Shown here: positions 53,415 to 62,700 of the stretch, one piece after another
Position numbering within the stretch: the stretch's first letter is position 1
Layout of the letters: each line of letters opens with the position of its first letter
From: Crotophaga sulcirostris
Lineage: Eukaryota > Chordata > Aves > Cuculiformes > Crotophagidae
DNA: 64,000 bases
Assembly (NCBI GenBank): GCA_013397455.1
Contig: VYZB01000225.1
Coordinates: 458,176-522,175, forward strand
Reading direction: 5' to 3'
Notes under the pieces: generated by a model
What the model saw: the letters and a program-made list of their open reading frames with translations, nothing else
Database searches by the model: none
Told to the model about the DNA's origin: nothing
Position numbers and translations under genes: made by a program

Positions 53415-53490
53415 AGATTGATGTGACTTGCCCATAATCAGTGAAGAGGTCTGTGGTAGAGCAGGGAGTTGCTTTGGATCTTTGGATTTC
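53415..53490 (-). mobile_element. MIR-like SINE fragment
   Basis: Read on +, ATGTGACTTGCCCATAATCA, GTGGTAGAGCAGGGAGTT and GGATCTTTGG match, in order, the reverse complement of MIR (AGTGACTTGCCCAAGGTCAC ... GTGGCAGAGCAGGGAATT ... GGTCTCC). Only the CORE-side portion is visible. Confidence 0.55.
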
Positions 53491-53494
53491 TTTT

Positions 53495-55355
53495 TTTCTT
53501 TTTCCTTGTCTTGTTATTCTTTCTTGGCTAATTTTCATTGGTAGTTTGGCAGCATCCCAGATGCCTTCTGATAGACATCTAAGAAATGAATAAAAATAAA
53601 TTAATACAATGGAAAAAAGCAGTCAATCATTTCAGTGACTGTAAGAAAAGGTGTGTGTATATGGGGGGAACCCAAAAAACTTCACACTTCTCTTGTAATA
53701 AAAACATCACTATTCATGAGCCATTACTAAACTTTTTTCTAATATCTGATTTTTTTTTTAATTGCTTCTTTGAGAAAGAATGAAAATAGGATCTGAGCTG
53801 CAATGCAAAATGAGAAGTGTTTAGTTTGTTATTGGTTCCAGCTAATAAATGTGAATATTGCTGTGAGCCTCTTTCAAACTGGTGGGCATAACAACTGAAA
53901 TTGCATTCACGCTAAATGAGGGAGCAGTTACAAACATCTTTATTTATTAAGGGCCAAAATGATAGAGGCTGCTGCCAAAAGCATAAAGTGGCAGAGCACA
54001 GCAAAGAAGTTAGTCTGGTTGGACTGAGACATTACCTTAAACTGAGAGAGCAAACAGAGATTGCCATGCTGGAGATGATGCATGTTTAAGAGAAGGAAGC
54101 AGGACCAAAAAAGCTGAGATGATCAGAACAAGAATTACCACCACTGGGAACGTGCCTTTGAGAAATAAGACAGGAGACATCTTCCTGCAAGGAAATAGGG
54201 TGCTATTCTTTCCTTATTTTAAAAGAAAAACAAAACAACACAAAAAAAGGGCAGGGTTACATGAAACAGGGTCTTGTCTCCAGCAGCTGTTTCTCTTTCA
54301 AATGCAGACAACAGCTCAGGTGAAAAGGGAGGTAATGAGGTACATTTTTGGCCTGGATTCTCAGCTAATATAACTCAGCATAACTGTGCTCTTGACCCTT
54401 TGTAAGGACAAGATGTGCAGAAGCAAGTGGGAAAGGTGAACAAGTTCTCTTCTCCCTTGTTTAGGGCAAATTAGATGTCATTTGATACAGGCTGGTTTCC
54501 AATTTTGACGTATTTTACTGCCAAAAATGATGCTAGTATGAAAATAGACCTGCTGGAAAGAACTAACATTTATCCCTCATCTGACCAAACTGCAGAAAAC
54601 AGGATAATTATAGGTGTGTGTGGGATGAGGAACCTTCTGAACTTTGCCATTTTCCCCTGTAAACACTAAGCCCACTGAGACTCATCCAAACTCTGTCTGG
54701 AAGTAAACAGTGGGAGTGCATTGCTGTGGTGAGGTTAGGGGTGTAAAAGACACTTCTCTGGCTTCTTTTCAACTTTTAGGTGAAGGGATGGTAACTTTGA
54801 GCAGCATGCATGGTCCTCAGCTCGTGTCCATACACTGTGGATGTGATGAGGCCCAGGACTGTGGTTAGGATATTTAATTTATCAGAAGGCAAGCACTAGA
54901 AGGAATGAACACCCTGGTGTGTGCTTAGAAACTTTTTTTTGTGGCTTTGAGTATATGTGCAGGGGAAACATTTTAAAGTATTTCATCTGAGTACATTCTC
55001 TAAACTTTGTTGGCACTGACTGGGAGGAAACCTTGCTGACATTCTCAGCATTAAGAGCTGGAAAAGCCTGGTTGTTGAGCCTGAACTTCTTACCATCTCA
55101 GCAGCTGTGTGAAGGATGTCTATTGTATATAGTTCCCAGTGTTTTCCATTTACCACCTTCCTTCTAGGCTGCATTCACTCTTTAGTTAAAATATGTTCCA
55201 AATACCAAGGAAAATAGATTTGTTCCAGCTGTTACATCATCCCCTCAGTTTCCCATGCTGCCTGTATGTTTCCTTATATGCACCTGGCACCCACAAGGGA
55301 GGGCTGATGAGGGAGCTGAGCATCTCTTGGATTTATGCCTTCGCTGCTGCTAAAG
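53495..55355. other. Non-coding stretch left of the CpG island
   Basis: No gene or repeat recognised. Base composition changes from AT-rich to strongly GC-rich at about 55,500. Confidence 0.55.
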
Positions 55356-55358
55356 GTT

Positions 55359-55416
55359 TCACAGTATCACAAGGTTGGAAAGGACCTTTGAGATCATTGC
55401 ATCCAACCCATAACCC
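55359..55416 (-). mobile_element. 3' terminus of a CR1 LINE
   Basis: On the minus strand GGGTTGGATGCAATGATCTC then AAAGGTCCTTTCCAACCTTG and TGATACTGTGA. This matches the end of avian CR1 elements (GGTTGGACTAGATGATCTT... AAGGTCCCTTCCAACC...) and finishes in a decayed form of the terminal ATTCTATGA-type repeat. The tail marks the 3' end of a minus-strand insertion. Confidence 0.85.
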
Positions 55417-55422
55417 GAAGCT

Positions 55423-55800
55423 GAGAGATTCCCCAGATGAGTTTTCTCCATCACTATCTTCAATCTGAGCCTCAAGTTCCAGGGCCCCAAACTTGTTCTG
55501 TAAGGGCAACTGGAAAGGTGGCAGCCGGAAGGGAGGCAGAGGACGGGAGGAAGATCCGTTACCCCCACGAGAGCAGAGCTGCTCCCACTGCTCCTCACCA
55601 ACCAGGTCACCCCCTCGTGCTGGTGGGGAGGAGCACTTGGCTCCTCTGCCCCCTGGGGAGGATTGCCGGGAGGAGAGGGGGCGCGACCCCACCACTCTGG
55701 CTCCCTTCCACCGTCACGGATACTCCCCAGCCTCTCCACCGGATCCTTAAGGTCTGCAACCACAAGGAGCAGATCACAAACCTGTGCACACCTCATGCGG
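55423..55800 (-). pseudogene. CR1 LINE ORF1 fragment, frameshifted
   Basis: Minus-strand translation gives RCAQVCDLLLVVADLKDPVE then RLGSIRDGGREPEWW in one frame (55,793 to about 55,614). After a frame change it gives GGDLVGEEQWEQL ... LPLQNKFGALELEAQIEDSD (about 55,612 to 55,423). These resemble the block RCAQVNDLL...LREEVERLRSIRE...W followed by a Pro-rich spacer and LHNRYGALELE in bird CR1 ORF1 proteins, just before their esterase domain. The esterase part, all of ORF2 (endonuclease and reverse transcriptase) and most of the 3' UTR are missing: the frame runs straight into the CR1 3' terminus at 55,416. Not functional. The family match is from memory of bird CR1 proteins. Confidence 0.75.
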
Positions 55801-56330
55801 GTGTTTTTTGGATTGTCCTCGGGAATCAGGAGCAGGCGAAGGCGCTCCCTGCAGCCCCGGGTCTGGGCAGGGGCACCGTTTGGGCAGCGGCGCTCCTGGG
55901 AGCAGTGGGTTTGGCCGCCTGGGCACCACTGTCGGTGAGGGGAGTGGGAAAAGCCGAGCAAAGCCGAGCACACCTACCGGAAGAGGCCTCCCTGCGGCCC
56001 CGCCCGCGCGCTCCCGCTCACCGCCCTCCTCGTGCGCCTCGCCCCGCGCTCCCCAGGAGCCGGCTAAATCTCCCGCCGGGACCGCCCCCTTACCACGTGC
56101 CCGCCCACGTGACAGCTGCCGCTTCCGGGGTCTCTCCTGAGCTTTCCCGCCCTCGGGGGATTCTCTGCCCACCTCAGCCGAGCCCCTGGCGGCAGCCCCG
56201 ACCCGTCCTGCTGCCCATCCGCGCCGGGCGTGGCCGCTCTGAAGAGAGCGTTTGAAGAGTTTGAAGAGACTCTTCTGGTCACTTCGTCAGACTCAGATCA
56301 GCGAGATGGCGGTGTAGCATCTTACTGGGG
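55500..56330. other. CpG island
   Basis: Strongly GC-rich with many CpG pairs, in sharp contrast to AT-rich flanks. Includes an exact 10-bp tandem duplication AAGCCGAGCA at 55,951-55,970. Open frames of 85-272 codons on both strands here are a by-product of the composition. The left half overlaps the CR1 ORF1 fragment; the right half (about 55,975-56,310) carries promoter-like motifs and may be CR1 5' UTR or a host promoter. Confidence 0.8.
55976..56312. promoter_or_regulatory. Promoter-like cluster: GC box, twin CACGTG, ETS and ATGGCGG motifs
   Basis: ACCGGAAG (about 55,976), a GC box GGCCCCGCCC (55,996-56,005), CACGTG at 56,094-56,099 and again at 56,106-56,111 (exactly 12 bp apart), CAGCTG at 56,113, CTTCCGG at 56,122-56,128, and GAGATGGCGG at 56,303-56,312, a YY1-type element usually found just downstream of start sites. 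No TATA box. This is the layout of a CpG-island promoter. Direction is uncertain: a + transcript would give the exon at 56,306-56,476; a - transcript would read into the CR1 ORF1 fragment. Confidence 0.55.
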
Positions 56331-56476
56331 CCCTTCCAGCGGGAGTGACTGTAGGAGGGAGCATGGAGAGCCCACTTTGGAAATTTGAGGAGAGAGCTCC
56401 TGCCAGCCCACCTGCAGCTCTGACTGAGGGGCAGAGGGCGAGCAAGGTCTCAACCTGTTGTCTGACATCGTTATGG
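56306..56476 (+). other. Candidate first exon of an unidentified rightward transcript
   Basis: From the ATGGCGG element to a good donor, TTATGG|GTGAGT, at 56,477. It contains a four-codon upstream frame (ATG GCG GTG TAG at 56,306-56,317). A second ATG at 56,363 stays open for exactly 38 codons to the donor (MESPLWKFEERAPASPPAAL and onward to TSLW), giving phase 0. I do not recognise the peptide and see no second exon before the window ends, so this may be a non-coding first exon or chance. Confidence 0.25.
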
Positions 56477-56479
56477 GTG

Positions 56480-59400
56480 AGTGCTGGCCAGACTCCATGT
56501 CTGCTTGCTTCAAGGCCCTCCTGGTCACATGCTGGCAAAAGCACAGGTGTCACAGACGCTCACGTCCACTCACACGAAAAGTTAAGGCAAATGCTCTCCA
56601 AGGCAAATACTATCTCCAGGTTTGGTCTTCCCACCACAAATCTGTTTCTGCAATGGAAATTACTTAGCTTTGCAAATGGGAGATTTCCAATTGACTACGT
56701 GAGAGCCAATTTGGTCCTTGCTTCCTTTCCTTAAAGAGAATTCTCCTTTATTATAAGCCTTCACAGCAAATGTTTTTTTATTGTTGTGAGAGTTCTGATG
56801 TGTTTGAGGAAGCCACGGTCTCATATTTCATGATTGAATAGTGCTAGCTGCAGAATTTGTTCATCTGCTGACTTCTTTAGTTACACTTGTGTCAGCAGAG
56901 AGCTGTAAGAGAGCACTCGAAGGGGCCGGACGCAGCGGGAGGGAAGAGTCGCTGACCTGTAGGGAAGCCTTTACTGTTCTAGTTAGAACAACTCCAAAGC
57001 AAGACATTTCCCTCAGAAGGTCTGTGATAACTTCCATCTTGTAAAGCCTTCTTTGACTACAGTTAAAATCTTGTAAGGTCTCTTATTATGATAAGGCACA
57101 GAAGGATTCTCTTACTGGCTCATTGATGCTGTCTGGGCTTATTTGCCATAAGAGAAACTGGTTTTTAGCACTTTCAGCTGTCTTAGCCTGCCCATGTGTC
57201 TAAGACTGCTGAATGTATGTTGGAGCGTGAGTCCAGGAGGAGGGCAAACAGCGCTGAAGGGTAGGGAGAAACTAGAAGGAGCAGAAGTCTTTGGAAAGAT
57301 GACGTCAAAGAGGTCCAGTAATGTTGCTTGTCAAGAGTTATTCTAGCACCCTGCAAATGTGCTTGGCACCTTATGTGATATTTATAGCCTAAGGAGAGAG
57401 AATGGTATTGATATTTTTTGCTTGTTGCTTTGTGGCATGTTGGTTTTTTTTTTAAGGCTAAGAATTCTGTTTGAACATAAACTCTCTCAATTTGGATTCG
57501 ATGTCTATGTGTATAAGAACAAGTGTATTACCCCTTCCTGTCCTCATATCAAAAATATCCATTCTGTAACGTCAGGCCTACTGCTAACCACATCTCACCT
57601 CCAGGAAGAGGTTGGTTTTCCTTGTCTTTTCTTTTCAAGCTTTAAAAGAGCAACTGCTGCTTTTGCAAGGCAGAATGTTTGGCAAGGCTTTACATATAAC
57701 AAATATGCCATACTGATTAGAAATGAATAGTGTCACCACAGTAAATTCCTCTCAGACATGGTAAATAAAGCAGTGGGATGTTACCTAGTTGGTGATTTTC
57801 AGACAGAACCTAGTTAGTCTGTTGCTGTTTCACTCTGTTTTAGTGACTGTTAATTCCAGACCCACAGAAACTGCTTTATACCATTATCATCCCACATTCT
57901 GTAGTTATTTTGCACTTTTTATGGTGTCAATGTTATTTCCCACTCAACTGCCTAACAGCTAATATGACTTAGATAAATTAGCTGAAATGAAAACATAGTG
58001 TGACTGCAGCCTTAGTTGCTTTCTTTTTATTAAAAAAAGGCCAAAAAACATTTAAAGAAATTCTAAAAGCATGAAGTGTATCTGCAGGATATGCAATTAG
58101 CTCCAGACTGCAGAGAGACCCTAGAAGAAGGTGCTGTGCAAGTTACCCATTGCTCTTGTCATTTCTCACTCAGTATGTACCATATGGGGACATGCAGCAG
58201 AGATGTGTGTAGAGGTAAACATCATCTATTTGCAACAGCTTGCCCGTGGAGCAAGGTCTGACAGGCAGCAGTGCTTAGATTTGTAGAGTTGTATTTCAAT
58301 CTGAAAACCCTCCTACGTATTTAGCCTTCTACCCATCTTGATTTGCTTTGCTGAATATTTGAGTTTTGTGGAGTGAGAAGATAAAGTGAGGTGCCTTTAC
58401 CTGTTGGAGTCTGTTACAATGCAGCTACTATGTCAGAAGACCAACCTGGTTAACATTTCTTAACTTTCAGTCTGCTTACGGCATAATTTGTGGTGTAACT
58501 GAAACAAGGTCGTGTTGCTAGTTCTCGCAAACATCCTCCATCTCTTGAAAGCTTTGGCACTCCTCAAGGGAATAATAAATTCTGGCAGATAGACATATTT
58601 GGTAAATAGTTGCTCTGTGTGTATATCTATAATAGTAAAATGCATATTATAGTAAGGGAAGGCACAGTCACAAGTGATTGCCTTGCCTCAGCCTAACAAG
58701 TTATTGCTTGCAAGCTGGCATGACTGAACTCATTGTTGGTTGAAAATGGGAAATAAGATGCATTAGCTGACATCAACAGGGTACCAGTTTGGGGTAGATG
58801 AGATAGGACGGAGCTGCTCTGGAATTTAATTTGATTTCCGTACGCTTTACCGTGGTGATTTTTACCTACTTTAAAAGTAGCGTGCATATAATAGAGGTAT
58901 GACTAAAGTTTTCCTGGAGAATAAGTATCCTTTCACTGAGATGAGAAACATATTTTCCAGAGCATGAGAAGTTGACTGCTGTCTACTATTTAGATATCTG
59001 TATTTATTTATACCTATTTCTTCCTACCACATATACGGTTCAAAAGATGCTAGTCTGCTCTTCAGCTGCGAATTCTGTTTTTGTATTTCTCTAATAACTA
59101 ACCTAATTTGAGTGTGTATTTTTTCACTGATCATAAGGCATGAAGGATGGTGCTAAAGAATTACAGGGAGGCCCTTCTTTATATTAATGTCTGTAAATCT
59201 CGGCCAGTAGCTTCCAAACCACGTGGGAAAAAATTGCTTGCATAGCATATGGTTGATGTTGGGATGAAAAGGAGCTGCTGGGCAGATATTTTAGTAAAAG
59301 TTTGTTAAACCAGCATTTCTGCCAAAAAAATGACATAAAATGTTTTAACTTGATTTACCTTGATGATAAGGTAGCAAATATTCAGGGCATTCTTAAGTTA

Positions 59401-59710
59401 GAAAGCCACCCTGATTTAGCTTCATCTGCTTATTTTACCAGTTCTTAGGTAATGTGATGAATCTATCATACACAAGCTCTTTTAGCCAATGCTCAACTCC
59501 TTTTTCATGTGTTATGCGCACTTTGTGTCTGAAGTATTCCCCTCAAATCCCATTAAATCACCTCCTATGTGCCAAGGTTCTTCTCGATCTTTTGGCCTTT
59601 TCAAGCAAATTAGAAAGACACTCCTATACACCTCTTAAGCCACATTTTTCTGTTGATAAGAATTTTGAGTGCTCATCTAACACTTTTCAGCTTCAAAGCT
59701 CTTCAGAAGT
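56480..59710. other. Non-coding stretch right of the CpG island
   Basis: No exon recognised. The 123-codon open frame at 57,359-57,730 has no ATG near its start, no domain and no splice context. This would be first-intron sequence if the exon at 56,306-56,476 is real. Confidence 0.5.
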
Positions 59711-59712
59711 GA

Positions 59713-59780
59713 AGGGCCTGATCTGAAGTCCATTGAAATAAATGAATAGCCTTTCTGTTAGCTTCACAGGGAGTTAAACT
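59713..59780 (+). repeat. Ancient amniote repeat fragment
   Basis: GGGCCTGATCTGAAGTCCAT then TGAAATAAATGAATAGCCTT and TTAGCTTCACAGGGAGTTA resemble the old sauropsid repeat GGGCCTGATCC...AAGTCCATTGAAATCAATGG...CATTGACTTCAATGGGAGTT, with the paired inverted arms still visible. Confidence 0.55.
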
Positions 59781-59784
59781 CTAA

Positions 59785-62700
59785 ATTGTGCTCCTATTCC
59801 TATCACTTCCCCCCATCTGTTCTCTGAAGACCCTGCTGTCTTTTGCACCTATTTAAGTTTTAGACTCTGGGTAGTTACTCTCCTGTTGTGCTCCTGTTTG
59901 GCAGTGACATAATGAGACCATTTCTGACATGGCTTTCTGAGAGATGCTCAAAACTGGCGTGTAAATATAGACTCAGGAGCCTTTTGTAACTAAAAAATAT
60001 CTTTATATGTGAGTCTCTAGCCTGTCATTCACAGTAATTTCTTCAGATGAGATGGCAATGAGGTCTCTATTTTGGTAACAAAACAATCCCTCCTTTGAGT
60101 TACCAGGTAGTTCCCTGGTTTGTTCCCCTAAGCTCCACTCACTGTTACAGAGCTCCTCCTTTTCCTCTGTCAACAAGCTGAATGAGTAATTCCACTTCTT
60201 TAAGGAGACTTAACCCTCAAAATAGTTTTACAAGGATACTGATACCCTTTCCTGCTTACAACCTGGTCAGTGTCTGTCTCTGTGTGAGGCTGTTCATTTA
60301 ACAGCTCCCCTTCAGCTTTAACGGTGCATCTACTCTGGCATCCCTTACAACTCCTGCTTTTCCTGCTTTTACAACATTGTTTCTTTCTTTCTAACAGATT
60401 TTGCTTTCTCTGTGCTGGCAAAATGCTTCTGCGGTCGTTTTGTTTTTTTTTCCCCTGTTCATGTTTTTTCTTCCTTGTCTGCTGCATGCATTTTGCTTCT
60501 GTGTTTTATCAGCTTTCCTAACCGTTGGTTTATTTATTTATATATTTGTTCCCAGTGTTTGTTTTTGTCTTCATGCTGCAGCATACTCTGCTTCTGTGGA
60601 GGCAATGGAACATTGGCAGCTTGTAGGCAGGTGGTCAGTAGGGATTATTGATACCAAAAATAGTCCTCCTTCAGTCTGTTAACAATGTGCTGTTGCTGTT
60701 TTCTGGGACCATTTAAGATCTTTGTGTGGCAGTCAGTGTGTGCCACTTACAGGTCTGAGAGCTCCTTGGGCATCAGGGCTGGCGTTTGCCTTGTTGCTGC
60801 TGGTGTTCTTGAGCACTGTGGAACCCACACTCAACAAAGCACGCAAGCAGTGCTTTTACATGCCTGTGTAACCTTCTGTTCCTACCACTGGTAGGCTCTT
60901 CATTACCTCCAATTATCTACCTTTTTGATAGGTTGGAGCTTGCATTAAATAAGCTCTCAGTTCTACTTATTCCTGCACTTGACCTCCTGGATCCCACTCA
61001 ATCCACGTTTTCAGTTCTCCTTGAACAGCATGACCACTTAGATCTGGTAAAATGGATGTTCATAAACCATCCTCATCTTCCCATTGCAGTTAGATAATAC
61101 TGCAGCTGAATTTCCTCTAATTCTCTGTTTTTAATATAAGAAAAATAGATTCTGCCAAGGCAGCCAGATTGTCTCATGATTGTTTGCATTCTTCATGAGT
61201 CTCTTGGCACTGTCTCCCATTTCTCTTTCTTTGAACTGATGTTAAGTCCAGATTTATTACAAACAAGATGCAGGTTTTATTGAACAGCCAAAGTGATTAA
61301 CCATTGGAGCACGCTGCTGTAGAAGGTGGGGGGAATCCTCCTCCTAGAAAGTAAACGTGCATCAGGAAGTTTAACAGTAGCTCCTCTGGGAGGAACCCAG
61401 TGTTGTTTGTTGTATGAAATGTCAGTCTAAGTGGTGTGATTGTCCTCCTGAATCACTGGTGTGCTGGATGCACTGTGAGACGTGCTTTTTTTTCTCAGTG
61501 TCCAGTGAAACTGCTGATGTGAGATCTGGAGCTACTAACTCTTTCAGAGCTGTGTTTTGGTGGGCTCTGTGAGCTGTGTGGGTTTCCTTAACACACAGTT
61601 TAAAGAGCACCACCTTCCACAAGGTATGCAGCAAACTGTTTCAGGAAAAAAATACTTCAAGGAAATCATAAAACTGTGAAAAGTCTAATGTTCGAATGCA
61701 GCATTATAGACTTCTCTGCTTTTCTTCAAACATTATCTCAAATCCTTTCCCAAAGTGTTAGCACTGGAATTATTTATATGTGCTGTGTATACTCAGCTTC
61801 ACAAAATGCTGTGTTCTAAATCTGCATTTCATGACTGAAACCAGCACCACTCCATAAAGATGTGGTAATACATCAAAAGAAATAATGAGATACCGTGACA
61901 TACGAGTGTATTTTTCTAAGGCTGTAGCAAATGCTGAGTCTAAGGTTAAAAAAAAAAATCAGTATTTCACTTCAAAGATTTGTTCTCAGCAATTCTTACT
62001 TATTTGCTAAACAGTGAATATTCTGTGGGTGACTAAGGTGTTTGGAAATAGTTTAATATGGTATTTTGGTTGTAATTCATGTTTCTTGCAGCTGCCAGCA
62101 GCTTAAGACCTGTGAGCAGAGAGCTGGTTATTATACATGCGTTCTTTGGGGGCCAAAGTTGGCAGAGAAAGAATCTACACAGAACCAGTGAAGATGGCAA
62201 CTAAAGGTGTAATTATAGGATACCAAGTGGTAAAAGATTATGGAGATCTTTTATAGCCTTCAGCTTTTCTCTCTCATTCATCATAATGATTAATCTCAAA
62301 AGCTATACATCTCTTCCTTCAACCACATCTTTCCTTGATACTCTAGCAAAGAAATAGGATTTTTCTAAAGGCAATTTTCTTCCAAGAAAGAACACACACC
62401 ATTTCCTTTTGGACTTCATTGCTGGCAGGAAATTTTCACCCTGGTAATCTCTACAGCAAATTGACGAGTTTATAACAGAAAAGTGAAAGCAATTAGTTTT
62501 CTGATGAAATTCACCTTGGCACTGAGGAGCAGGTACGTATTTTCAGTTTCCATGTGCATTCAGATGAAATGGACCTGGTAGAACAATGGAAAACGCCTTA
62601 ATATAGAAAGTAATTAAAAGATAATTTTTTCTTGTGTGTTTTTAGTAACTGTCCTGGGTTCCTATCTCCTCTGGGGAAACAAACACATGTCACTATGTCA

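Noticed and set aside
55774..56172. 132-codon open frame on - in the CpG island
   Set aside because: Low-complexity Gly/Arg/Ala-rich translation with no motif; open only because stop codons are rare in GC-rich sequence.
55437..56255. 272-codon open frame on + through the CpG island
   Set aside because: Composition is Pro/Arg/Ala-rich as expected from GC-rich DNA. The overlapping minus strand carries recognisable CR1 ORF1, so the + frame is a shadow.
56306..56317. ATG GCG GTG TAG as a gene start
   Set aside because: Only three codons before a stop. The ATG is part of a YY1-type ATGGCGG element, so at most it is an upstream mini-frame.
57359..57730. 123-codon open frame on +
   Set aside because: Begins at a non-ATG codon, has no domain, and no splice signals frame it.
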